From Cloeon dipterum (Eukaryota; Arthropoda; Insecta; Ephemeroptera; Baetidae), in contig NC_088790.1 in the NCBI RefSeq assembly GCF_949628265.1, positions 2,174,545 to 2,238,544 of the forward strand: DNA of 64,000 bases, in the 5' to 3' direction. The notes beneath the pieces are model-generated. The model had not been told where the DNA came from. It was given only the letters and a program-made list of their open reading frames with translations, and ran no database searches. Both the position numbers and the translations under genes were made by a program. Of this stretch, positions 1 through 12,000 are shown piece by piece; the stretch's first letter is position 1; each line of letters starts with the position of its first letter.

Positions 1-434
1 CAGCCAGCCTCCAGCGTTCGACACACACACGCGCGCGCGTATTTTAAATTCTCTCTCATATCAGTTTGTATCATCTCTCTGCTAAATGAACTGATTGATT
101 GATCATCAAATAAAGATATTTCAAAATATTTACTACCTCGTCTTTTTACTGAATTTATGTACCCCCATTGCCGCAGCAATATGAATACAAAATTCTGATT
201 GTCATAATATTTGAAAACTGAACAATTGCAGTTTCTTTTATTAATTATTTCTTGGGTAAAGAGCAAAAAATACTACCAGCATATTTGTGTTTCTGATGGT
301 ATAAAACATAAGTAAACGAATTTGTTGAATTTACCCCCAAGAACCACCCCTACGGAAAGGGGATTAATTTCAAACTTCAAAGCCCTTTCAATTTTTTGGA
401 TTTACAAAGTTTTGTCAGATTTGACTACTGTGCT

Positions 435-660
435 GTGCGTGAAATCGAAATGTTTGGCCTCAAAATAGCCGAAGAGGGGGGCGTAACCGAGGGAATACAA
501 TATGACGGCGCACCACACCCCCTATGAGCAGCGAGCAGTATGTGCACTCTTGCATGCCATGAATTCCGCGCCACTCTATTATATATTGTACTCCCTCGGT
601 TATATGCCCCCCCTCCTCCTCTTCGGCTGTTTCGACGCCGAACATTTCGGTTTCACGCAC
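435..660. repeat. Long imperfect inverted repeat (foldback)
   Basis: The left arm (about 435-503) begins GTGCGTGAAATCGAAATG and runs through AGCCGAAGAGGGG and AACCGAGGGA to TACAATAT. The reverse complement of the right arm (about 583-660) repeats the same words in the same order: GTGCGTGAAACCGAAATG, AGCCGAAGAGGAGG, AACCGAGGGA, TACAATAT. The spacer is about 79 bases. It is probably a solo miniature inverted-repeat element; a transcribed hairpin is another possibility. Confidence 0.8.
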
Positions 661-1624
661 ATAAAAATAATATAGTATTTTTGAACACCAAAACCCGGTT
701 GAAGGAACCATCCCTGTAGCAAATAATTTCATCAAAATCTGAAAGGTGCAGCAACATAGTTTCGGTCACGCTCACTACAACTTGAATTGTTTAAGGTAGA
801 GAGCTTAATAATAAAGTTAAAGGTGCTCAAATTTATTGCCTGCTTTCTCATATAATATATATGTATCTATTGTGCTTTATTATTCTTAAAATATGGTTAA
901 TGTTGTATGTGTAATTATTAAAATCTCTCAATTAGTAAAGAAAAGTGAGAAAAAACGGAAAAAATACAAATTTTCATTTTCAAGGGGCACTCTCGGCGAG
1001 GAACGTAAAATTAACACATTATGATGCAACACAAAGAATCTTGTGTCACTTTCGCGGCTTTTCATCGTGGCGCTTCTTCCTTCTTCCCTCCCCCTCCCAC
1101 CCCAGGCAGTCCAGGCTCCAGACTCCTTTCCCTCTTATCGCGCCTCGCGCGTTATAGCTTGAGAATTTTCTATTATTTCCTCTGACTGCTTACTGTGATT
1201 GTCTCACGTCTCACGATAGTTAGTGCTGGTCATTAACCTGATTTCGTGTGTTTCCGTTCTTCGTTTTCGATCACATTATTTATGTAAACCACCTTCGCTA
1301 GAGGTACATTCAGCTACAAATTCCGTCAACGACATCATACATCAGGTGTGTGCATAACATTATTCTTCTTCAATCGTGTAAGTACATATCTGCATTATAT
1401 GTGTGAGTACATATCATACATATGTATCATACACAATTCTTTCGAAATTCTGGGATTTTTCAAGCTCAGTATGTAGGAGTGTGTATTTTTCGGTATTTTA
1501 TGTACATGATCGAATGCATTGACCACCGATAATGTCGATGATGCACATTACATAATTAAAATGCATATATTTCACATTTCCACCGTTACTTATGTACATA
1601 TGGTAGACTCAGCATTTTCGCCCA

Positions 1625-1701
1625 ACTCACACTTCTCGCTAGGATAGGGCATTAACATTGTTTCTTCCCATCAGAGCGGACAGAGAGCGAGAAGTGTGAG
1701 T
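1625..1701. repeat. Perfect 16-bp inverted repeat
   Basis: ACTCACACTTCTCGCT at 1625-1640 is matched exactly by its reverse complement at 1686-1701, with a 45-base spacer. It lies about 260 bp before the first coding exon. It could be a cruciform-forming or regulatory palindrome, or the remnant of a small inverted-repeat element. Confidence 0.8.
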
Positions 1702-1960
1702 GATCGGAAAGCTTGAGTCCCCTCTATACATTACATACATTGTCATACTCTTGGATATTATGCATATCTACACCGACTATGTAATTTTACGAACTTAACC
1801 AAAATTCTAAAAATGCGGTTGACATTTAATCAAAGTCACATGATCCGAATTTCTTAGGATAATTACATATGAAAAAACATTGATAGTAAAAGTAAAAAAT
1901 GAAGAATTTTTGTAATTGTGTATCTATAATTTATGTAGTTGAAAATTGATTGCAGGGACC

Positions 1961-3359
1961 ATGAAGAAATCGTTGAAAGGAACGAATTTCGTAATCCCAG
2001 AGGACATGTTCAGCAAGTTCCTGAACCAATCAAAAGCCGAGGAGGAGAGCAAGGTCAAGGAAGAATCGAGTCAATTGAGTGACAGTACGGAGTCTGAGAG
2101 AGAAGAGCTGCAACAGTCGCCAATGAAGGCATTATTCCAGACGCCAGTGGCGCCAAAGAGAAAGGCCGCCGAAGCCTCCAAGATCGTCTTCTCGCGCGGC
2201 TCCGAAGAGCTCAAAACTCCCCACATGAAGAAAGCCATTCACGACAAAAACAAGCAAATCCACTGTAAATAAGTTTCGGGAATTATGAATAAATTAAAAA
2301 ATATGATTTTTTGTAGCTGTTTTGGACGCTTTCCATGGAAAAGTGCAGAAGAAGGTCGCGTCCGACAGGAAAGCCGCCCTGACGAAGGCGTACAAATCCC
2401 TGGAGCCCCTCTGCAAGGAAATCAAGGAGGATTGCAAACTCATTGAGAAGCAGGTAGGCGACACAATGCAATTTCAGAGAGAATTTAATATTGAAATACA
2501 TTATTTGTGCAGCAAAAACAAATTGGTGAAATGATGAAGTTGATGAAAGAGCACAACTCCATGGTTGAAACCATGAAGCAGAGGCAGCTGAAATACGTCA
2601 CTGCGGTGCAGAAACTCGTGCTTGACGCAAAACAGGTGCGTCTCTCTTTCGTCAAATTTCAATGGATCCACTTTTTCTATTAATTTTTACTTCTTGTCTG
2701 CGTTGATAAATTTAAAGACCCTCAAAAATCACATTTTTTGAATGTTCTGATCGACTCGAAAGGGTCATAAAATTTAATGTTTGTAGCAAGATTTTTTTTT
2801 AATTGCATCAGTCTCAAATATATGTTTTTTTAAATCATTTTAATTATTTTTAAAGGATCAAATTTAGCAAACTTTCAAAAAATATTTTGATTTGAAAATA
2901 TTAATAATTAATTATTGTTTCTATTAGTTCTACAACGCTACACCCTTAAAAATAAATACCAGAGTTGTCGCGAAAATATTTCCCCTTATTTTTAGTTAGA
3001 TTTATTTGTTTATTCAATAGTTAATTAAATATAAATATATTCCTTTTTAGGGCAAATATATATGGGAAATATTAGATATATGCTACAAAATCTTGATCCT
3101 TTAAAAATAAATACCACAAAAATTTTATTACACTTTTTTCAAAATACAAATGTAATTAAAGAGATGCTCTATATTCTATATTCAGTAAAAAAATCATTGT
3201 TGTAATAAGGAGTTGGAGAGCCCAGACGCGAGTGCAGTGAAGGAGTACCCTGGCATGGCGGCTCAGCTGCAGGATGACATGGACAAGGCCATCAATCAGA
3301 TGACTGCCGAAAATGCCAAATTCTTCATTGAGAAGTTCTGCAGTGCCATCGAGATGTAA
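1961..3359 (+). CDS. Small coiled-coil protein, possibly SYCP3/Cor1-like
   Basis: Four exons join in frame: 1961-2264, 2317-2453, 2513-2635 and 3210-3359, giving 237 residues. The N-terminal third is charged and low in order (KSLKGTNFVIPEDMFSKF, then Ser/Glu-rich, then a QTPVAPKRKAAEA patch that could be a nuclear signal). The second half is a long helix: VLDAFHGKVQKKVASDRKA, then heptad-like KLIEKQQKQIGEMMKLM, ending in a helix around AINQMTAENAKFFIEKF. A disordered basic N-terminus followed by one long helix resembles the SYCP3/Cor1/Xlr chromosome-axis family, but I do not see a decisive motif, so that identity is a guess. The gene model is firmer than the name. The acceptor of exon 4 (TAATAAG) has a poor pyrimidine tract. 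An untranslated exon upstream is likely. TFG follows 626 bp downstream on the same strand. Confidence 0.65.
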
Positions 3360-3984
3360 CAAACGATGAGCGCTGCTTTTTTTCAGTTTGGAAAATATAT
3401 GTTTGAATATAAAGGGGTCAATGCGCGGGAAACTGTAAGGAAAGGATTCTAAGAACGTACTTTTCATTAGAATCCACGTTTATTGTACTGTAAAACCCAT
3501 CAGAAAACAGTAATTTTTCTGAAACCTAATTTAATTTTCTCAAATTACGGAAATTATTGTAAAAGAAATTTAAAATGCACGCATAAATATAAAAAATGAG
3601 AATTTAAATACTAGGAGACGTTTCAGTTGATTAATTTGATCACTTAACTTCAAATTAACTCTGAAAATTAAAAAATTAAAAAGTTATGCTCACTATGGTA
3701 ATTTTGCCAGTGCGGCGTTGCCGTTACCGTCAGTCGGTTATTGGTAGGTTAAACTTGTTTCCTCGGTAACCGGTTGTTGTAACTTGAACGTTGAATAAAA
3801 CCGGTAATACGTTTTTATAGAATAATCGGTGCGTGGGATCATATGATCGAGGGGCAACACAAATTATACAACGAGCCGCGTACTCAGGCCGATTCACCCG
3901 TTTAATTCTCGGCCCTAATTTTCCTAATTTATTTTTCTTGGGAAAAACTACCACATACTCGATTTAGGTTGCTCTCTATTAGTC

Positions 3985-6925
3985 ATGGATTTGTCAGGGA
4001 AACTGATTATCAAGGTGAGTGACACGACCGGCCTCTACTTCCTTAATCTTTTCTTTAGAGCAAGTTTTGTCTTGGGCACAACAAATTATTGGTCATTTAA
4101 CGTTGCAGGCCCAACTGAACGATGATATTCGACGCATTCCAATTCACAACGATGCCATTACATACGACGAGCTGGTTTTGATGATGCAGCGAGTCTTCAG
4201 GGGCCAACTCGACAACACCGATGACATCACCATCAAATATAAAGACGAGGGTATGCTTCAGCTTGATTTTTTGCTACCCGACACAACATGTTGATCCCAT
4301 AACGGCTCCAACAGACCCACTTTTTGATGATCTCGGTCCAAGAGAAATTTAGTTAAATTCTTCTGCCCCTGATTTTATTGTTTGTAAAAATATTATTTTC
4401 AACGTTTTTTGGTAATTCATCAATGGGAAACAACTATAAACATAATATTTAAGTCTATATTGTTCTATTTTTGAAACTTAATTAATTCGTCATTAACATG
4501 AAAATAGATTTGAAGCGCATAATCAATAATAATTAATTATTTGTCTGTTGGTGCTTTAAATTTTATTTCGTTCTTCAAAATAATCAAATCCCGCGTTTCC
4601 CAAGTAAAAATGAACGATTTTATCGCGCTTTTCTTCCCGTGCCACTTCTTTTTTCGGGTAACCATAAATCTTGCTGATTCTAAAATAAACTCCAATTTTT
4701 TTCGATTTTCCCGCATTCTTTGACACGTTTGCCATGCCTTCTTTTGCAAATTGACCGAGTTACCACGCCCCCATTACTCAGGTTGTCTAAATTCTTTCTT
4801 ACACATATCTAGCTTTACAACGCGTGCCAAACCTTCTTTTTTAAAATTTTCTGTTCAACCACGCCCTCATTTCAAATTTCCCGCGATTTCGTGGTACTCA
4901 TTTTATATATCTAACTAATTATTATCTTTCAGATGGGGACTTGATAACCATCTTCGACAGTTCGGACCTGGCCTTCGCGATCCAGTACAGCCGCACCCTG
5001 AAACTGACCCTTTTGGTGCCTGGCAAGAGCACCGACCTGCCCAGCCAGGGCGGCGCCAAGGTGGAGGGAGTGCGGCGCGAACTGCGGCTGCTCCGCGACC
5101 GCATCAACGTCCTGCTCGACTCGCTTTCCGACCTGAGGGTCAGCGGTGCGTCTCCCAGGGTTGGCGAAACGGCCAAGGGCTCCAGCCAGGAGGAATCAGT
5201 CGAAGAGTCTGCCACCCCCGTCGCTCCCAAGGAGTTTGACCCCTTGCAGGAGCAACAAAACCAGACCCCGGCCGCGCCGGAGGAAGGTAATACATAATTT
5301 CCTTGGGTCTCTGAACAGATTACTCAGGTGAAAAGTTTCAGTAAGCGCCCCTGAGAGGCCAGGTCCGCCTGCTGACGCGCCAGCTGCGCCTCCGACCAGC
5401 CAAAGTGGCTACCCGACGCCTTCTTATCCAGCGCCTGAAGCTCCTCCTGCAGCCCATTACCCGCCGACCCCGCAGCCGGCGCCACCGCAGCAGCAGCAGC
5501 CTCCCCACTCGACTGCTCCACAAATGCCTTCAGGTTTTAATTTATTTTAATTAGTTATGAATTTGGAATTCATTAGTGTGTTCTTCCAGGTTATCCCCAG
5601 TACATGCAGTGGCCGCAGCAGCCGCGTTACCCTACTCCGCCCACCTCGGCGGCTGGACAGCCTCCTCGGTTTGGAGTGCCTCCCGCTCAGGTTTCGCCTG
5701 CACCCATGAACCCACAACCTCAGCCACCGTCATCGTACCAACCTCAATCAGGGTAGGTCGAGACTCAAGATGGTCTGCACGTGAAAAGTGACCAAAATCT
5801 TCACTTAAGCGTCGATTTTGGGGGCGTTGGCGGCCGCAGCCGCAGGCGGGGACGGCAATTGGGCTTAAAAGACGCAGAATTTCACGGCAAACCTGATAAA
5901 CTTTGGTTTTCTTTCGTACGACCGATAGGAGTCGTGTTAATAATTTTTAAAGTCGAAAAAAATGTGATTTGTGACACTTGCCAACTTTGGTTTTTGGGAC
6001 CCAGGTAGGGCCCTATGGGCTGGATAGCGTCGATTTAAGCACCACTCGACGCCCCTCTGTAAAACGCGTCCGGCTGTGTGCGGTTTTTGAAAATCTAATC
6101 ATTTTTCGAATTTTTATGAATTCTTTTCGGCCGAATTTTCGAAAAAGTCAAAATTTTAATTGATTTCCGCCGGCTATATCTTCGGTGCAGCAGGGCAAAA
6201 ATTCAAAAATGGCTCCTCAATTGACGTGAAATTTATTTGGGATCAATTTAAGACCAAATACGAGCCGATCTCATCAAAATCCTTGGATAAGATAGATTTT
6301 GAAGTTTGAAAAACGTGTTTTTTGCATTTTCTATAAAAATAGCATAGGAAATCGCTTTTTTCCCCAAACGGAGGAAACTTGTTAGAGTTTTACGAGCTCT
6401 ATCGCACTCAATGACCTCAGGGTACCCGTGACCTGAGATCCTCTCCCAAGCCGGTTTTTATTGATTTTTCACTAATTTAGAGCACTTGGCGATACTCAGT
6501 GACGATTTTTCACCCTCGCCTGTCACCGACCTTTCTCAGGTCACGCAATCTGAGAAATTTTTCCGACTCCTGACTTTGGGTCGATTTCGGCTTTGACAGA
6601 CACTTACCCAAAGGGCCCTTTCCACTTGTTTATTAAAAGTAACCTTATGTTCCTTTCTTTTCTTTGCAGCTATCCAGGGCAGCAGGGTCCGCAGGCAGGA
6701 GCCCCTTACGGCGGCGCTGCCCCTCGTCCTGCGTACATGGACTATCCGCAAGGAATTCCTTCGTCGCCGGGCGCTCCGCCCGCGGGAGGACCTCCCCGAG
6801 GCGCGATGTATCCGCATCCGCCCGCAGCCCAGGGTCAAGGCCAGCCGCAGGCGCCAGTCAACCCTTACAGCAAAGCGCCCCAGCCTCAGCAGAACCCGTA
6901 CGCCCCCCAGCCGCGCTTTTCCTAA
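3985..6925 (+). CDS. TFG: TFG protein (PB1 domain, COPII/ER-exit-site factor)
   Basis: Six exons: 3985-4014, 4109-4250, 4933-5286, 5342-5533, 5590-5752 and 6670-6925. All junctions are in phase and give 378 residues, close to the roughly 400 of human TFG. The N-terminus is a PB1 domain: [19 protein letters not shown] with the basic lysines, then [16 protein letters not shown], then the acidic [20 protein letters not shown] coiled coil follows ([19 protein letters not shown], about residues 120-140). The C-terminal 200 residues are Pro/Gln/Tyr-rich and low complexity, ending PYAPQPRFS. In animals TFG self-assembles through PB1 and the coiled coil and organises COPII carriers between ER exit sites and the ERGIC. 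I infer the same role here. Introns 2 and 5 hold dispersed repeats. Confidence 0.95.
4590..4890. repeat. Degenerate ~110-bp tandem repeat, copy in TFG intron 2
   Basis: Two to three diverged units recur around the words CCCGCG, TGCCA(C/T)GCCTTCTTTT, and ACCACGCCC(C/T)CATT. The same words in reverse orientation recur in about six units at 12000-12680, and again in forward orientation at 59030-59225. No coding potential. Confidence 0.65.
6400..6650. repeat. Dispersed repeat in TFG intron 5, second copy near 23.7 kb
   Basis: Shared words with 23615-23850 in the same order: CAGGGTACC, GACCTGAGATCCTCTCCC, AAGCCGGTTTT, GGCGATACTC, GACGATTTTTC, and a final CCACTTG. The unit is about 230 bp. The rest of intron 5 (5753-6400) is non-coding. 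Confidence 0.7.
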
Positions 6926-7066
6926 ACTGCTCTTCCAACTAGCATTTCTAACTTGTATTCCAAAGAAGATAATTAAATTGAGTTTGCTTCAGTGCCAGCC
7001 TCTTAATTATAGGTGCTCTCACTTCTCTTAACCATGTGCAGCTCTTTCAAATTGGTTTCTGTACCA

Positions 7067-7072
7067 AATAAA
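7067..7072 (+). terminator. Poly(A) signal of TFG
   Basis: AATAAA lies 142 bases after the TFG stop codon, in AT-rich sequence with no further splice-compatible exon. Confidence 0.7.
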
Positions 7073-9094
7073 ATTCATTCTCATTATATTATCCATCCTT
7101 TGCCTCATTCAAACCACCTATTTTCTGACTAAATAAGTAATGTATTGAAATTGGAGTTCTCAGTTGCGAGATTTAGGCGGCAGCTGGCGTTTGATAGTGC
7201 TTTACAGAAGAAATTTTTGACCATTTTTTCCGGCAGCTGGCTGAGACCTCTAATTAAAATGAAATTAATACTCACTTGGCTATAGTAAAACACGCCACGT
7301 GCCCGGTCTATTTTCACAATAGAGTATTTTTACTGACAGCAACAACTATGCTTTCTTATCTTAAAATGAAATTTTAAGACTACAAAGTGATGGTCAGTGT
7401 CACGTTCTACTCCTGTCCTTGGCACGAGTCGGACAGCAATTCCCAATTTTTGGATTTTAATGTAGTTTAGAAATTGTGTTTAGAAGAACGCACAAATTAA
7501 CGCAAGAAGACAAAAATAAAATATTTTTCGAATACTGAAAATTATAAGAATTGTTATATGCATATTATGCAGTTCATCGATACAATTTGTTTCAATCAAA
7601 AAGGACCTTGTTACAGTAAAAATTAAAACTTTTCAAATTTTCTCCAAATTGACCAGCACTGGACCATTTTTTCTTGGCAAATTTCAGTTGCTCGCTCGTC
7701 GGGACCTGTCCATAAGCGTAGTATGAAATGAAACCTTTCAGGGAAACTCTTTGTTGGGAAGTTAAATAGGGTTTCAAATTAGGGGACAGTGCTCACCATT
7801 TTAAAAGCATGCTAATCTTGCAGCCACTGCTCAAAAATGTAAACTTCTACTTTAAATAAATCATTTATTTATTTTGCTTATAAATACGGGAATTTCTCTC
7901 GGTTGTTCAAAGTTAAACCTCTGCGAACAAAGAGAAAGTAATTTTTCTTGATTTTTCAACATTCTCGCAAATTGTTGCAATTTAAAAAACCCTGCTGCTT
8001 TTTATAAAAACTAAATGGAAATTTTGGCTTTTGCAAAATTAAAAATTTTAGGCTTTTTAAAAATGAAAAGAAATCGCAACTTTTGCAAAATTAATATTAC
8101 AGGCTTTTTGTATTTTTTTAAATCCCCATTCCCCAGGCTTTTATAAATTTATAATTATAAATCGTTATATATTTACAAAAAAATATGCCCTACAACAAAG
8201 ATTCCTGGCAACTTAAAAATAATCCTTGTAATTATTTTGAAAAATAGAATGAAAATATTGTATTTACAAATTAAAAAAATGTATAGCGTTTTTAATGATA
8301 TAAAAATCTCAGGCTTTTGCTAAAAAAATCACCGGCTCTTTTTTAATAGTTAAAAACAAATATTTATAACTTTAGAAAAATTTGAATGTAAATTGTGCAA
8401 AATCATTATTAACAAAATCCTGGCCGTTTTATACAAAATATGTGTTAGTTTTGTGAAAAGTTCCAGTTTTTGTGAAAATATGTTTAAAATTTAATCAGCT
8501 TTCAGATTCCTCCAGAATTTTTGCTCAACCACTCAACTGAAAGCCAACTTTGTACCCCTAATCTAATCCTGTAAATAAATCATATCAGCAAAAATTGAGT
8601 CAGCCTAGATTACAATTTAAAAATTTTCATCTCTGAACAATTAAAAAACGTATAGAAAAATCCGAGTCCTGATTCATTTTACACGCCATAAAAATGTAAG
8701 TACTCTCCAGTGCACACGTGAGAACGTATGTATGAAAAATTGCGGGAAATCTATTGTTCACCATGCAGCAAAAATGAAGCAATGAAAAAAAGCGTTTCCC
8801 CAGAGTGTTGTCTCGAGGGAGTTAAGTGCGAACGCGAATGCAGGACAAAAGCCCCTTTATTATTATTACTTCCAGCGCCGTTGCACATACAACAATCTGT
8901 TAGGCAAGGAGGAACAAGGATCCCTGCGGCGAAAAGCCATTGCAACGAGAGCGAGCGAGCGGGCGAGCGAGCGCTGGAGAGAAAAAAGCGCGCCCCCACC
9001 CCACCCCTGATCGGCGAGCGCGAGCGAGCAGAGGCAAAAACGACGAGAAGCCCGTCGCATCTGCACATCCACGCCGCATCTTTCCCGGAAAATC
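7073..9094. other. Intergenic stretch before urea transporter 1
   Basis: Non-coding and AT-rich to about 8700, with one dispersed repeat (listed at 7590). From about 8700 it becomes GC-rich with GAGCGAGCGAGC-type runs, which fits a promoter and 5' untranslated region for the first exon at 9095. Open frames across 8728-9245 are GC-driven shadows. Confidence 0.5.
7590..7790. repeat. Dispersed ~190-bp repeat (family D), copy 1
   Basis: It runs from GGACCTTGTTACAGTAAAAA through TTTTCAAATTTTCTCCAAA, TTTTCTTGGCAAATTTC and GGGAAACTCTTTGTTG to GGGGACAGT. Other copies lie at about 24950-25105 and 45265-45455 (same orientation) and 54109-54282 (opposite). SINE-like in size and dispersion, but no Pol III boxes were recognised. 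Confidence 0.7.
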
Positions 9095-12000
9095 ATGGGC
9101 GAATCGCCGGAAAAGAAGGAGGCAGCGGAGAAGCAGCAGCCAGAGGTCAACATCGAGATGGAGCAAACCGCCACCGAGGAAGGTCAGTGCCGAAAAAATT
9201 AAATCAGGGCTGAAATTGTGGATTTTCGTTCGGGACGACCGTTAGAGAATTAAAAATAAATTATTGCACTTGCTCCTCGGAGGCAGAGACAGCATTTAAT
9301 TTCAACACACTCTTGCAAAACCTGTTTCGATTTAAATGCAAATGCAAATCAGTTGCTGAAACACTCACATACAGGAGCAAAATATTAAAATTCTACAAAG
9401 AAAAATGTCTTAAAATTGTACATTTAGGCACAGGGGTGTAATTAAACGGTTTTTACAATTTCACTCTATTTTATTTTTAGTATAGAGATAGATAACATAT
9501 TTTTTTAAAAAATAATCAAACAGTTAAATTTACAAATTAAATTATATAGAAAAAACCACCCCTAATTTTGGCTGATTTACATTTCCCTAATATTTCCCAT
9601 TAAATCCTCGATCGGTGGCGGTTTGAATTTCTGCTTTATTTCGGCCAGCTGCACCCCTAGCGAGCGGCTCGCAAGGGGGAGGAAGTGGCGCTGGGGGAGG
9701 GTGGCTTGGGATCCGTTAAAAAACAGCCAAAGCGGGCCGTTCGAGTCCGCTTTTACCTCGTCTCTCGTTTTTAAAGCCGAATTTGCCGAGAAATGGGCGC
9801 CACCGAGGAGAAAAATGACGAGGGTGAGTGTTTTCGTTGGAATATCAGTCGGAATTTTCGAAACCAGCACACGGGAACTCAGGGACGCGCGGCTTTGTTT
9901 TCGTTTTTCGCGTCAGACGCGGCGGCTCTTGCTGTTTGTTGCTGCCGCTTTGTTGACGCGCCGCGCGTCTCTTTCGCCGCCTCTAACCTTAAAACCCTCC
10001 TTTAAAACCCTCTATTCATCCCAATATCCTGCCTTTTATTCGGAATTGTGTGTAAGCGAGCATATAATATACCTGCTAGCGTGCACAAAATAGTCAATAA
10101 AACATAAACACTATTTAAAAAAAAAATGACTTAAATTCTCGATTGTTATTTTGTTTTCCGAGCACGGAATTATTTGTACGTACAGAGAGGTAGAAATTTT
10201 CTTGCAAATCGATATCGACAAAATAACAAACACATACATTTTAAATGAACTCGTTTAGTTGTCAGTGCTTGTTGTAGAAGCATTTGTTACACGAGACACT
10301 TGACATCTCGTAAAAACAACTCACGCAGTGCTCATATTTGCAATTCCAGCAATTTGTAATTTTCTTATCAAACTATTTGTTTCTAAGCTGTATTGCAATA
10401 AAAACTAGGCCCTTTGTTTTTAGTCAATTTGTTATTTAATTATTCAATATGCGTAATTTGGGTAATTTGCTAAAATTTTATTTTTAATGAAAAAATGTTT
10501 CCTACGCTTTTTAGATGTATATGATTAACTATTTAAATAAAAACCAATGAAGAAGAATTAAGCAAAATGATAAGGTCTCGGCTAAAAAGTTCAATTTTTG
10601 CCAACATTGGAATCGCCAAATCTCGGGTTCCAATCATTAGAATTGCAAAAACTGCATACCGTTCGACTCATCTCAACCTCCCCTAAGTATACAAAGGCTT
10701 TTTGGGTTGATTTTTTCAATTTAAGAGGAATGTGATCACTGAATAAATTCGTGAAAGTGCAAAGTGGAGCGATTTTTCTCGTATCTTTGATACACGGCGT
10801 GGAAGGGGGATGAGGGTTGATCACCCGTAACACATTTTGGCTATCTAGGGTTGGTTGAGACGAGTTGAATGGTGGGCAGTTTTTGCAATTCTGATGGTTA
10901 CAACCCGAGATTTGGCGCTCGTAATAATACAAAAAAAAATAAAAAAATCATTTTTTGCCAACAGTCTGATCGCTAAATCTCGGGTTATAATTATCAGAAT
11001 TGCAAAAAGTGCACACCGTTCGACTTCTCTCAACCTCCCCTAGATAACCAATGGAATTTGGGACGGATTTTTTCAATATACGAGGGTTTTGATCGATGAA
11101 GAAGTTTGGGAAAGTGCAAAGCGACGTGATTTTTCTCGTTACTATAATGCATGTGGCGGAAGGGGAATGAGAGTTGCTCATCCTCAAATTCCATTGACTA
11201 TCTAGGGTAAATCATGAAGAATCGAACGGTGTTCATTTTTTGCAATTCTGACGCTTAGAATTCGAGATTTGGTACTGACAATATTGGTAAAAATGTAAAA
11301 TTGTTTTACACTCGGGAAAAAAATCATCCCTTTTTTTTATCAAAATCCTTTAATTTACAAATCAAACAAAATAATCTTTAAAAATTATAATTCCTAAAAA
11401 ATAAAAGCACATTTATTGGAAAATGAATTTTCGAATTTCAGCGAGCGTGCCTCTGTCGAGCGAGGAGCCTGCGAAGAAGGAGGCGTCGAGCACGACCAAG
11501 TGCAGGGTGGTCGGGGTGCTCGGCAGCTTCAAGTGGCTGTCGCTTTGCGGCGATGCCCCCCTCATCACCGAGAAGATGGACCACGCCGTCGAAGAGTCCA
11601 AGACCAGGGTCCGGCGCGCCTTCAGCTACCTGCTGCACTTCCTCGACATCACCGGAAGGAACTTTGGACAGGTGCGCAAACAACACACGCCTTTCATCCT
11701 CCGCTAATTTATTCAAATGCGTGGGAAACTCACATTTAACACGCATTACAATGCTTATTCCTTCCCCTTTATTTGTTTTATATATAACCGTTTTATTCGT
11801 TTGAATGTTTTAAAAATGGGGGCAGGGGGCAGTGCGAAAAAGCGATGTTTTGAGGAAATTAATCGGCAGAAGAGAATTATTTTATTTTTCCTTAAAACGA
11901 AAAATTCTCGATTTCAACGAGGGAGCCATTCTTTTATTTATTTTTCATAATCGAAAATCACGTCCACCGGATTTTTTTGTGAAAAGCGACCAATCAAAGA

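Larger units (their letters stand above)
1..1955. other. Non-coding stretch upstream of first gene
   Basis: I see no convincing exon here. It opens with a short CA/CG dinucleotide run (about 20-40) and holds two inverted repeats, listed separately. A GC-richer patch near 1030-1160 could be the promoter or 5' exon of the next gene: the first coding exon there is preceded by an acceptor-like AG at 1954-1955, only five bases before its ATG, so an upstream untranslated exon is likely somewhere in this stretch. Confidence 0.5.

Noticed and set aside
7590-7790. Family D repeat considered as a tRNA-derived SINE
   Set aside because: No Pol III A/B boxes and no poly(A) or simple-repeat tail could be seen in any of the four copies. 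It is kept as an unclassified dispersed repeat.
8728-9245. Overlapping open frames on both strands before urea transporter 1
   Set aside because: They sit in a GC-rich promoter/5' UTR with GAGCGAGC runs, overlap each other in several frames and show no domain. The true coding piece is the exon at 9095-9182.
9720-9765. tRNA-like T-arm (GTTCGAGTCC)
   Set aside because: No matching acceptor stem, anticodon arm or A box around it. It is the GC-rich leader of the alternative UT1 exon.
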